A stretch of 64,000 bases of DNA, from contig NZ_CP023671.1 of assembly GCF_003606265.1 (NCBI RefSeq), positions 62,001-126,000 of the forward strand, given 5' to 3'. Below are positions 55,521 to 63,945 of this stretch, piece after piece. The stretch is from Clostridium septicum (GTDB taxonomy: Bacteria; Bacillota; Clostridia; Clostridiales; Clostridiaceae). Under the pieces are notes generated by a model, which saw nothing but the letters and a program-made list of their open reading frames with translations, made no database searches and was not told the origin of the DNA. The translations under genes and the position numbers were made by a program. Each line of letters opens with the position of its first letter. The first letter of the stretch is position 1.

Positions 55521-55547
55521 TTAGCACTCTCAAAGTTTGAGTGCTAA
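55521..55547 (-). promoter_or_regulatory. CIRCE operator (HrcA-binding) of htpG
   Basis: TTAGCACTC, nine nucleotides, GAGTGCTAA: a perfect match to the CIRCE inverted repeat. It is about 40 bp upstream of the htpG start, facing that gene. Confidence 0.97.
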
Positions 55548-55796
55548 CTCCTTATTTTTTATATATCATATTTAAATTTTTATGTCAATAACCTAATGAA
55601 CCTTAATTTTGAAATAACATTCTAAAAATTCTAATATATATATATGATATCTAGCTTAAATAGAAAAAATTCATTTCTTTACTGCTTAGTTATAAAATTT
55701 TTCTAATGATACATTAGTTTATATTATTTTTTAATTTATTTATCACATAAAATATAATATTTTAAATATACTATTAAATGTATTGCAAATTAAAAT
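55548..55796. other. Divergent region htpG-sod
   Basis: AT-rich, promoter region for both genes apart from the CIRCE site. No further motif recognised. Confidence 0.4.
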
Positions 55797-55814
55797 TTGA
55801 AAGGAGTTTATTGT

Positions 55815-56429
55815 ATGAAATACGATAAAATAATTCTTCCGTATTCTTATGATGCTTTAGAACCTTATATAGACGCTTTAACTGTACAAATTCATTATGA
55901 AAAACATCTTCAAAGTTATGTTGATAATCTTAACTCTTTAGTTGCAATTGATCCTAAATTTTTTGATGAAAAGCCTTTAAATGAAATACTATCTAATACT
56001 AATTCAATTCCTGTAGAGATCCGTCAAGGTGTTATTAATCAAGGCGGTGGCGTAGATAACCATAACTTTTATTTTTCAATATTATCACCTAATGCTAAAA
56101 CTATGCCTGAAGGAAGGCTTCTAACTGCAATTAATAATACTTTCGGAAGCTTTGATAATATGAAAGAAAAACTTAATAAACTATCTATTGGAAAATTTGG
56201 TTCCGGTTGGGGTTGGTTAGTAGTTAATGAATATTGTGGACTTGAAATAATAACAACATCCAATCAAAATTCCCCTTTAAGTGTAAATAAAAAACCTCTT
56301 ATTGCAATTGATGTTTGGGAACATGCTTATTACTTAAAATATAAAAATCTAAGGAAAGATTATGTTAATAATATTTGGAATTTAATAGATTTTAATATTA
56401 TTGAGAACTTATATAATTCAATTTGCTAA
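55815..56429 (+). CDS. Superoxide dismutase, Fe/Mn type
   Basis: A 204-residue cytosolic dismutase. The four metal ligands are present: His in VQIHYEKHLQSY, His in GGGVDNHNFYF, and Asp and His in AIDVWEHAYYLKY. The central GSGWGWL block is typical. Iron versus manganese cannot be settled from this alone. The true start is ATG 55815, with SD AAAGGAG; an in-frame TTG at 55797 contains that SD. No PerR/Fur box was recognised upstream. It converges on the Csp pair across a strong terminator. Confidence 0.93.
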   Translation: MKYDKIILPYSYDALEPYIDALTVQIHYEKHLQSYVDNLNSLVAIDPKFFDEKPLNEILSNTNSIPVEIRQGVINQGGGVDNHNFYFSILSPNAKTMPEGRLLTAINNTFGSFDNMKEKLNKLSIGKFGSGWGWLVVNEYCGLEIITTSNQNSPLSVNKKPLIAIDVWEHAYYLKYKNLRKDYVNNIWNLIDFNIIENLYNSIC

Positions 56430-56472
56430 TAATAAGGAGTATGAATTTTAAAACTTCATACTCCTTATTATT
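56428..56472. terminator. Bidirectional terminator sod/csp
   Basis: AATAATAAGGAGTATGAA and TTCATACTCCTTATTATT form an 18-bp perfect stem with T tails on both strands. Confidence 0.92.
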
Positions 56473-56476
56473 TTTA

Positions 56477-58180
56477 TTAAATATTTTGAAATAATGTCAA
56501 CATATCCAGCTTTCCATATCCCCACTCTGGATTAGGATATACATCACCTGGTCTTTTTCTTACACCTCTCATAAAATACGTTTTAATCTTCTGTGCATTC
56601 ATTGTATTATCATTTCCATTTACAATTCCCCACTGAAGTAATAAAGAACAAGCACCTGCTGTAATAGCTGCTGAAGCACTACTTCCAGTAATATATACTA
56701 TCTCATCATTTCTACCTATGGTTTTAATTTTATTTCCTCCCACAGTCATTATAGGTAAAATTCTTTCACCATATCCATTCAATTTTTCTCCTCTTCCAGA
56801 ATAACTACTCATAGTATTACTATCTTGATTATACCATGAACTTACTATTATATAGGATGATATACCAGGTATTGTCATTGTTAGATATGGACTAGATGAA
56901 ATAAAGTTTGTTCCTTCTTTTAGTATACTTAAAGGTGGCAACCATGAATTAAATTTTCCATTTAATATATAGTCTCCTATAAGTTTAAATCTCCATATTC
57001 CAGGTTTCAATCCCTCTAATATTATCCTTATTACTTCATCTCCACTTAATTCATCTGGCCAATAATAATATACTTTTAAATTCGTACTTTCAAATATAAA
57101 TTTTCTTTCTATAACACTTTTCAATGTTATTGGTAATATACCAGTACTTTCTCCTGAAGGAGATATTACATTTAATGATATTCTACTAGGTTTTCTTACC
57201 CATATATCAAAATATATATTCTTTTGTTCATTACCTATTAATAACTCTAATATTTGTGTATCTCCAACATTTTGTATTGTTCCACTTGCATGTCCTCCTC
57301 CTATTCCTTCATTTCCTGTACCTGTAACTACTACTAATCCTCTATTCTGTGATATTAAGTCTATATATTTTTCTATTATAGTATTTCCAGTGTGGCTTCC
57401 TTCTGTACTTCCAAGTGGTATATATATAACTAATGGCTTATTAATTTCAAACTTTTTATTTATTATAAATTCAATCCCCTCTAATATTTCACTTACACTA
57501 TATATAACACTATCAGTATTAAACCATTTTTTAATTTTTTCGTTTTCTTTAAGTTTAACTATTATATAACTACATTTATCTGCTACACTTTCTATATTCT
57601 TATCTTCTAACCTTCCTCCAACTATTGCAGCCATACTTGTTCCATGTCCATTTTCATCTTTAGATTTAACTATTTCGTATGGATTTTTTCCTTGTCCTTT
57701 AGCACCTATGGCTTTGTTTATATCATCTTTTGAGTACACAACTCCATAACTTCCTTCTTCATTTTCTATACTTTTATCAAAAATATATTCTATTCTTGTA
57801 CTACCATCTTCATTTATAAAAGCCTCATTTAAATAATCTATTCCTGTATCTAATATTGCAACTATAGTACCCTCACCATTTAAATTTAAATATCCACCTG
57901 ACTGCACTTGTGGAATAGAAGCTGTAGATATTGCTGATACGTCTTCTAATACATATACACTATCAAATTCAAAATATGTTATTGTAGTAGATTGTTTTAT
58001 TAAATTATCTATATCTTTTTCTTTTACATATACAACTCCATAAGTATCATTTATAACTTTTCCACATACATCATCTATTTTAGACATTTCATCTAGGAAG
58101 TCACCTCTATATTCTACTATTAGTTTACTATATTCAGGATTATCTTCATATTCTATACAATCACTATTTCTCAAATACAT
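56477..58180 (-). CDS. Csp-like subtilisin-family protease, full catalytic triad
   Basis: A 567-residue S8 peptidase of the clostridial germination-protease (Csp) type. An N-terminal prodomain (about 1-95) precedes the catalytic domain: Asp111 (ILDTGID), His179 (ENGHGTSMA) and Ser501 (TGSSASAA). A jelly-roll insert sits between His and Ser, as in Csp proteins. No signal peptide. Csp proteases activate the cortex hydrolase SleC during germination, but no sleC lies in this window. It is the second gene of a pair, 18 nt after its paralogue (SD GGAGG), with which it shares the whole layout. Confidence 0.85.
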   Translation of the reverse strand: MYLRNSDCIEYEDNPEYSKLIVEYRGDFLDEMSKIDDVCGKVINDTYGVVYVKEKDIDNLIKQSTTITYFEFDSVYVLEDVSAISTASIPQVQSGGYLNLNGEGTIVAILDTGIDYLNEAFINEDGSTRIEYIFDKSIENEEGSYGVVYSKDDINKAIGAKGQGKNPYEIVKSKDENGHGTSMAAIVGGRLEDKNIESVADKCSYIIVKLKENEKIKKWFNTDSVIYSVSEILEGIEFIINKKFEINKPLVIYIPLGSTEGSHTGNTIIEKYIDLISQNRGLVVVTGTGNEGIGGGHASGTIQNVGDTQILELLIGNEQKNIYFDIWVRKPSRISLNVISPSGESTGILPITLKSVIERKFIFESTNLKVYYYWPDELSGDEVIRIILEGLKPGIWRFKLIGDYILNGKFNSWLPPLSILKEGTNFISSSPYLTMTIPGISSYIIVSSWYNQDSNTMSSYSGRGEKLNGYGERILPIMTVGGNKIKTIGRNDEIVYITGSSASAAITAGACSLLLQWGIVNGNDNTMNAQKIKTYFMRGVRKRPGDVYPNPEWGYGKLDMLTLFQNI

Positions 58181-58198
58181 ACCGGTTCCTCCAAATTC

Positions 58199-59923
58199 CT
58201 ATTTCCATTTTGTAGCTGATATTTGCTTAAAAACTCCTTCAAGATCTAAGATTCCATAACCCCAGTTAGGATTTGGGTATTCATCTCCTTGTCTTTTTCT
58301 AGATCCAGCTATTAGGTATGTTCTAATCTTTTCACTTGTCATACTTATATCATTTTTATCTATTATACCCCATTCTAAAATCAATCCACATGCACCTGCT
58401 GTAACTGCTGCAGCAACACAACTACCTGAAATATAATTTACCCCACCTCCAGGGTTAGTTACAGCTTGTCTAATTCCACCTGCAACTAAATCTGGTTTTA
58501 TTCTGTCATCCTGTGTATAGCCCTTACCAGATTCGCTTAATATAGATACATTTTCTTGATTGTAATATCCTACACTTATTACTCCTTTTGATGTTGATGG
58601 AATAACTAAAGTTGTGTATGGATCAGAATTTAAAAATTTTGTTCCTTCCTGATTAAGTGATTTTACTGGTAACCAAATATCATATCTTCCATCATCTATA
58701 TATTCTCCCTTTAATATAAGAGTCCATATTCCTGGCTTTATATTACTAAAAATTAATTTTATATTTTCATCTCCATTTATTTCATCTGGAGAAATATATT
58801 GAATAGAAACTCCTGTGTTCTCATAAATAAAATTAAATATCTGTTTATTTTCCGTTTCTATAGGAACATTTCCTATTTCTTCACCAGATGGTGATATTAT
58901 ATTTATAGACATTAAATTAGGCCTTCTTATCCAAATTTCTAACTCTAACTCAGTTTGAGCTTTGTCAATTTTTAGATCTACGTTATTAGTTAAACCATTT
59001 TGTAGTATTCTACCAGATGCATGAAGTTCTGCTGCTCCTTGATTTCCTGTTCCTGTAACAACAGCTACCCCCCTATAGGAAGATACTCTCTCAATATATT
59101 TTTCAATAACACTACTTCCAGAATGTGCACTAAAGTTGCTTCCTAATGCTAATAAAATAACAAGAGGTTTTCGTAACTCTCTTGATTTCCTTAAAATATA
59201 TAGCATTCCTACTACAATATCTGAATTACTATATACAGGTACATTAGTAATTCCATTAGCCCTTAACACTTGCTTATAAACTTCATTTTCTTTTAATTTA
59301 ACTACTGCAAATGTACAATCACTCATTACACCCTTAACTTCTATATCTTTACCTCTAGCTCCTATTATACTTGCCATATTTGTACCATGTCCGTTAGTAT
59401 CTTTAGTTTTAACTATACTATAAGGATCCTTGCCTTCTTTAGATAATTTTATTGCGTTATCTATCTCCTCTTTTGAATACTCTACACCAAAGACTAAATT
59501 ATTTTCATTAGTTGGCTCTATAGTCTGATCCCATAGATAATCTATTCTTGTTGTATCATCTTCTCTTATAAATTCGCTATTTAAATAATCTATTCCTGTA
59601 TCCACTATTCCAACAAGTATCCCTGAACCACTTAAGTTATTATATGGATTTTGTATTACATTTTCAAAATTCCCTGCATCTATTGGTGTTAATGCTTCTA
59701 AAGTAAATATACCTCTTGGAACTGCATATATTATAAAATCCTGACTACTAACTAATTCTTCATATCTACCTTTTTCTACAGCAACTATAGCATAGTCTTG
59801 ATCTATAGCTTTTCCATAAGCATAAGAAACATTCTTAATTTCTTCATCAAAATTTCCAGTGTACTCAACTAAAAAATCTTCATAATTCGGGTTATAAAAA
59901 AAATTCTCCTTTTCTGAAACCAT
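58199..59923 (-). CDS. Csp-like subtilisin-family protein with Cys replacing the catalytic Ser
   Basis: A 574-residue paralogue of the gene downstream. Prodomain about 1-95, Asp108 (IVDTGID) and His179 (TNGHGTNMA) are intact, but the nucleophile motif reads ISGSCVAAA: Cys502 (TGT codon, 58418-58420) where Ser is expected. Cys can be inactive or a weak thiol nucleophile. In C. difficile CspA and CspC lack triad residues and work as pseudoproteases in germinant sensing; this could be the same division of labour inside a pair. SD AGGGGTG. First gene of the two-gene operon; no sleC adjacent. Confidence 0.85.
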   Translation of the reverse strand: MVSEKENFFYNPNYEDFLVEYTGNFDEEIKNVSYAYGKAIDQDYAIVAVEKGRYEELVSSQDFIIYAVPRGIFTLEALTPIDAGNFENVIQNPYNNLSGSGILVGIVDTGIDYLNSEFIREDDTTRIDYLWDQTIEPTNENNLVFGVEYSKEEIDNAIKLSKEGKDPYSIVKTKDTNGHGTNMASIIGARGKDIEVKGVMSDCTFAVVKLKENEVYKQVLRANGITNVPVYSNSDIVVGMLYILRKSRELRKPLVILLALGSNFSAHSGSSVIEKYIERVSSYRGVAVVTGTGNQGAAELHASGRILQNGLTNNVDLKIDKAQTELELEIWIRRPNLMSINIISPSGEEIGNVPIETENKQIFNFIYENTGVSIQYISPDEINGDENIKLIFSNIKPGIWTLILKGEYIDDGRYDIWLPVKSLNQEGTKFLNSDPYTTLVIPSTSKGVISVGYYNQENVSILSESGKGYTQDDRIKPDLVAGGIRQAVTNPGGGVNYISGSCVAAAVTAGACGLILEWGIIDKNDISMTSEKIRTYLIAGSRKRQGDEYPNPNWGYGILDLEGVFKQISATKWK

Positions 59924-60101
59924 GAAAACACCCCTATTTTACTTCTTATTTTATATCCTATGCTAATATAAATTTATATTGTATATTTTTTGTGTTTTCA
60001 ATTATAAACTTTATAATTTTTTTGTAATTTATTAAAAATAAACAATATTTATATTATTTATGCATAATATATTTAGTAATGAATTTTAAAGGAGCTATTT
60101 T

Positions 60102-60404
60102 ATGAAAAAGAATATTAAAATTTTAAAATGGATTGCTGGAGGAATTGAAGCATTTTTATCTATTCCTATTTTAGGTGCATCAATTATACTTAGCCTTTTA
60201 TGGATTCCACTTGCAATAATGCTTGCTTTGCACATAACTATATTAGTTTTCTGTAAAAAAGAAGATTTACCTATAACAGGAAATATTTTAGGAATAATAG
60301 CATCAGCTTTAGGATGGGTCCCTTTCGTTGGTTGGATAATGCATATCCTTACTGCTATATTTGTTATGATTGAAGCTTCTAAAATTAAATTTATAGAAGA
60401 GTAA
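60102..60404 (+). CDS. Small integral membrane protein
   Basis: A 100-residue protein with three predicted helices (about 8-30, 32-52 and 64-92) and short polar links, such as CKKEDLPITGN. No recognised family. The third stretch holds a GWVPFVGWIMH motif. SD AAAGGAG is 8 nt from the ATG. Alone between the divergent Csp operon and a 660-nt gene-free stretch. Confidence 0.6.
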   Translation: MKKNIKILKWIAGGIEAFLSIPILGASIILSLLWIPLAIMLALHITILVFCKKEDLPITGNILGIIASALGWVPFVGWIMHILTAIFVMIEASKIKFIEE

Positions 60405-60461
60405 ATTCTACTAAATAAAATATTATTTTATAAAACTATAATTTTAAGGTTACTCAAAAAA

Positions 60462-60503
60462 AAGGGCAACTAGTAAGATTAATTTTTCTTACTAGTTGCC
60501 CTT
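60462..60503 (-). terminator. Strong hairpin with minus-strand U-run, no gene attached
   Basis: AAGGGCAACTAGTAAGA pairs perfectly with its partner (17 bp), and the minus-strand side is followed by seven U. On the plus strand the tail is weak. It may also serve the plus gene ending at 60404. Confidence 0.7.
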
Positions 60504-60980
60504 ACTATATCTGATTACGTACTTAATTTTTATAAACGATCTCTTTATTTAATAATTTTTCTATGCTATTTATAATATATAATTTAGCTTATCTAATTTT
60601 AATAATATTCACTCAATTATATAAATGTACTTATTAAATTAGTATCTATTTCTTATAAACTAATTCTCATTTATATATTTTATTGGTTCTAACTTCTGGT
60701 TTAATTTCTCCGTTAATTAATATAATCACTCTCCTATTTCTCTATAATAATTTACTAATTATAGCTAAATCATATTTCCTTTATAAAATTTCATTAGAAA
60801 AACTTATTTAGATATATAATAAAAAATATTTATTATACAATTATAAATTATAAATTTTAAATTATGCTTACCACCCTCGCTATTTTTATACTTTTCTAAA
60901 TTTTCAATTAAATATTTTTTAAAAAACTATATTAGTATGTGATTTTTTATTAAAATTTATGTACATTATTACAAAAAAAT

Positions 60981-61010
60981 TTGTATATTTTTGATGGTTT
61001 ATGATATAAT
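60981..61010 (+). promoter_or_regulatory. Likely sigma-A promoter of the NCS2 permease
   Basis: TTGTAT (60981-60986), an 18-bp spacer and a perfect TATAAT (61005-61010). Transcription would start near 61017, giving a leader of about 52 nt that begins just before the G-quadruplex motif. Confidence 0.6.
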
Positions 61011-61024
61011 AATCAAGCACTTTA

Positions 61025-61043
61025 GGGTGTGGGTGGGTGAGGG
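61025..61043 (+). promoter_or_regulatory. G-quadruplex motif in the purine-permease 5' leader
   Basis: Four G3 tracts with loops of 3, 1 and 3 nt (GGGTGTGGGTGGGTGAGGG), a perfect match to the canonical G3N1-7 quadruplex pattern. It lies on the transcribed strand 25-44 nt ahead of the start codon in an otherwise very AT-rich genome, where such a motif is not expected by chance. It overlaps nothing else I recognise. Confidence 0.75.
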
Positions 61044-61068
61044 AGCAATAGAAAGATAGGTTGAAAGG

Positions 61069-62361
61069 ATGGAAAAATTATTTAAATTAAAAGAAAATGG
61101 TGTTACAGTAAAAACCGAGGCAATAGCTGCCTTCACGTCTTTTTTTGCAGCAGTTTATATAATTGTTGTAAATGCAAGCATATTAAGTGATGGAGGTGTA
61201 CCAATGGAGCCTCTTATAATAGCTACTGTATTAGCTTCCCTTTTTGGATGTTTATTAGTAGCATTTATAAGTAATACTCCTTTAATAATTATGCCTGGTA
61301 TGGGTATAAACGCTCTATTTACTTATACAATAGTTAATACTCTAGGATTAACTTTTTATCAAGCTTTAGGCTCTGTTTTTGTTTCTGGATTATTATTTGT
61401 TATAATAGCTTTAACTCCGTTAGCAAAAATACTTACTGAAGCAATACCCGCTTCTCTAAAAGAAGCAATTACTGTTGGTATCGGACTTTTTATTACTTTT
61501 ATAGGATTACAAAAAGCTGGTATTGTAGTTGCAAGTGATAGTACATTAGTTAAGTTAGGGGATATTACAAGTCCAGAAGTGCTTGCTTTCATAATAATTA
61601 TGATAATCACTTTAATTTTATTTTTAAAAAATGTTCCTGGAGCATTTTTAATATCAATTATTGCTGGAACTATAATATCAATAGGTTTTGGAATTGTGGA
61701 TCTTTCAAATGTTTCTTTTTCATTACCTGATTTTAATGCTTATAAAGATATTTTCTTTGGCATGGATTTTTCGGCTATAGCTACTCCAACATTTTGGGTT
61801 GCTACATTCTCACTAACTTTAGTGTTAGTTTTTGAAAATATAGGACTTTTACACGGTCAAGTTTCAGGTATGTTAAAAAGACCTGAAGAAACTCCAAAAG
61901 CATTACATTCAGTTGCTTATTCTGTAATCGGTTGTGGAATATTTGGAACTAGTCCAAACGTTTCAACTGTTGAAGGTGCTGCTGGAATAGCCGCAGGTGG
62001 CAAAACTGGATTAACTTCAGCTATAACAGGGTTATTATTTTTATTATCTTTATTCTTTATTCCATTTATAAAAATAATACCAAATGCTGCTATATCTCCA
62101 ATACTTATAATAATTGGATGCTTAATGTCACAAAATTTAAAGAATTTAAATTTTGATGATTTAACTGAATTATTCCCAGCTTTTGCTACTATAGTATTAA
62201 TTCCTTTAACATATAGCATTGTAGATGGTATTGCATTTGGATTTATATTATACCCTATATGCAAGTTATGTACTAAAAAAGGAAAAGATGTTTCTGTTGC
62301 AATGTATGTTGTATCAGCTATATTCCTTATTTATTTCATACTTCATGGTATGCAACATTAA
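61069..62361 (+). CDS. NCS2-family purine permease (AzgA/PbuG type)
   Basis: A 430-residue transporter with about 13-14 helices for adenine, guanine or hypoxanthine uptake by proton symport. Family signs: PGMGINALFTYTI, PASLKEAITVGIGLFITFIGL, VFENIGLLHGQVSG and GTSPNVSTVEGAAGIAAGGKTGLTS with the conserved substrate Glu. The AzgA subgroup is guanine/hypoxanthine rather than uracil or xanthine. No purine riboswitch was found, yet the leader has a G-quadruplex motif. The AAAGG abutting the ATG is too close for a normal SD; AGATAGG, 8 nt before the start, may serve instead. Monocistronic, ends in a terminator. Confidence 0.9.
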   Translation: MEKLFKLKENGVTVKTEAIAAFTSFFAAVYIIVVNASILSDGGVPMEPLIIATVLASLFGCLLVAFISNTPLIIMPGMGINALFTYTIVNTLGLTFYQALGSVFVSGLLFVIIALTPLAKILTEAIPASLKEAITVGIGLFITFIGLQKAGIVVASDSTLVKLGDITSPEVLAFIIIMIITLILFLKNVPGAFLISIIAGTIISIGFGIVDLSNVSFSLPDFNAYKDIFFGMDFSAIATPTFWVATFSLTLVLVFENIGLLHGQVSGMLKRPEETPKALHSVAYSVIGCGIFGTSPNVSTVEGAAGIAAGGKTGLTSAITGLLFLLSLFFIPFIKIIPNAAISPILIIIGCLMSQNLKNLNFDDLTELFPAFATIVLIPLTYSIVDGIAFGFILYPICKLCTKKGKDVSVAMYVVSAIFLIYFILHGMQH

Positions 62362-62395
62362 TAAGTCTATATTATATATTTATCTAAAATCTAGA

Positions 62396-62430
62396 AAATA
62401 AGAGGTAGAATATATGCTCTACCTCTTATT
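62396..62430. terminator. Terminator between purine permease and chemoreceptor genes
   Basis: AAATAAGAGGTAGA and TCTACCTCTTATTT form a 14-bp stem with U tails for the two convergent genes. Confidence 0.88.
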
Positions 62431-62435
62431 TTTAT

Positions 62436-63905
62436 TTAGCTTTTTATAGACATTTTAAATAAAGTATTAATTGGCATTTCTATTGAAACTATACCTGGCT
62501 TGTCTTTTCTCTTTATGTGCATATATAAATTAGTCTCTCCTGTATCCTCTCTTTTTGATAAAGGATATATTTTATAAATTTCATTGCTATTAAAAAATCC
62601 TTTAGCCTCTTTATTAACTTCAAATAAATTAAATTTATTTTTCCTATTTTCAGATGTAAATTCAAAATATCCATCTTTATTAACATAAAAAATGTCATTA
62701 GCACCTATTTTATTAGCAAAAGATTTTAAAGATATATTATCTTTTTTTAATTCAGTTGTGTATATACTCATACATATATCTTTTAGTTTGCTTTCTATGT
62801 CCTTTCTTATAGATATATCAATTAAAGTATTACAATTTTCTATAAGCTCTTCTGTTATAACCTGGAATCCATCTAAAATATCTACTTGATCTTCGATATC
62901 TTTAACTACTGACTCTACTGAATTTAATGTAATACAATGAGATCCCTTTAAATCATTTGATATTTTTTCTATTTCATCAGACATTTTTAATATTTCTACC
63001 GAATTACTCTTTATGCTTGTTATTTTTTCTTTTAAACTACTATTATTATTTATAATATCTAAAAAAGAGTTATTTAATATATTAACTGATTTAGATGTTT
63101 CTATAATTACATTATCTGTTTCTCTTGAATTTTTATTTAATTTATCTAATTCATTTTTCATCAAATTTAACTGCTCATTTATATTAAAGCTAAAAGTCTT
63201 AGATAACTCTGATAAATTTTTAATCTCTTTAGCTACTACAGCAAATCCTTTCCCATCCTCTCCAGCTCTGGCTGCTTCAATACTTGCATTTAAAGATAAA
63301 AGATTTGTTTGACTTGCTATATCATTTATATTAGAAGTAAATGCATATATTTTATCAAATGAATTAGTTAACTCTATACATGTACTTAACACCTCTTTAT
63401 AATATTCTTTAAGAGTTTGAACTTTTTTTTCCACATTATTTAATATATTATTTTGCTCTTCAATAGTTTTTTCACTTAATTTTGAACTATTTTTAGCTTC
63501 TTTTAATAGGTTATCCATTATGTCAATTTTATTTTTAATATCTTTACAAGAATTATCTAAATTATTGACACTGCCATTATTCTCCTCTGTTAATCCTAAT
63601 ATAACTTCTGAAGACTCTTTAACTCTATTTGAAATATTTTTTAAACTTTTATGAGATATAAATATACTTTTACCAGTTTCATTAAGCTTTAATATCGAAT
63701 TTTTAAAAGTTGTTCTATTTATATTATTTTCCTTACCCTTGTCTATAATTATTTCTTCACTATCACTATTATTTGCAAAATAGTATATTAACATAGCTAA
63801 TAATAAAGAAATATTAAAAACAAAAAAAGCATTAATCTTAAAGAATAATAGTAAATTTGCTATTATTACAATTAAAATCAAATAAATAAATACCATTTTT
63901 TTCAT
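62436..63905 (-). CDS. Methyl-accepting chemotaxis-type receptor with C-terminal sensor-like domain
   Basis: A 489-residue receptor. Two short membrane helices (about 3-40) anchor it, with almost no outer loop and no HAMP domain. A long coiled coil carries the kinase-contact hairpin [41 protein letters not shown]. After the signalling part the chain goes on for about 130 residues. That region is not coiled coil and looks like a Cache/PAS-type sensor ([39 protein letters not shown]). Sensing after signalling is the reverse of the usual order. The ATG at 63905 lies beyond a hairpin that separates it from the SD at 63941-63945. Confidence 0.88.
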   Translation of the reverse strand: MKKMVFIYLILIVIIANLLLFFKINAFFVFNISLLLAMLIYYFANNSDSEEIIIDKGKENNINRTTFKNSILKLNETGKSIFISHKSLKNISNRVKESSEVILGLTEENNGSVNNLDNSCKDIKNKIDIMDNLLKEAKNSSKLSEKTIEEQNNILNNVEKKVQTLKEYYKEVLSTCIELTNSFDKIYAFTSNINDIASQTNLLSLNASIEAARAGEDGKGFAVVAKEIKNLSELSKTFSFNINEQLNLMKNELDKLNKNSRETDNVIIETSKSVNILNNSFLDIINNNSSLKEKITSIKSNSVEILKMSDEIEKISNDLKGSHCITLNSVESVVKDIEDQVDILDGFQVITEELIENCNTLIDISIRKDIESKLKDICMSIYTTELKKDNISLKSFANKIGANDIFYVNKDGYFEFTSENRKNKFNLFEVNKEAKGFFNSNEIYKIYPLSKREDTGETNLYMHIKRKDKPGIVSIEMPINTLFKMSIKS

Positions 63906-63945
63906 AATATTACAATGCAAAACCTATATTTTGCATTTTTCCTCC
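63906..63945 (-). promoter_or_regulatory. SD-hairpin-start leader of the chemoreceptor gene
   Basis: Minus strand: GGAGG (63941-63945), 4 nt, then ATGCAAAA-TATAGG-TTTTGCAT (63915-63936), an 8-bp perfect stem, 9 nt and the ATG. The hairpin's ATG opens an 8-codon frame with the SD in position, ending TAA at 63910. Removing the hairpin leaves 13 nt between SD and start. Confidence 0.45.

Larger units (their letters stand above)
60405..61068. other. Gene-free stretch with an orphan minus-strand terminator
   Basis: It holds the hairpin at 60462-60503 and, toward the right, the promoter and G-rich leader of the purine permease. Between about 60510 and 60960 I see no SD-supported ORF longer than 20 codons; a GTG-led 20-codon frame near 60677-60740 (minus; product ends EIKPEVRTNKIYK) is the best and is weak. 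The hairpin's U-run is on the minus strand, so a minus RNA could end here. Confidence 0.45.

Noticed and set aside
60405..61020. Purine riboswitch upstream of the NCS2 permease
   Set aside because: I looked for the conserved three-way-junction core and found none; the leader is too short and only G-rich.
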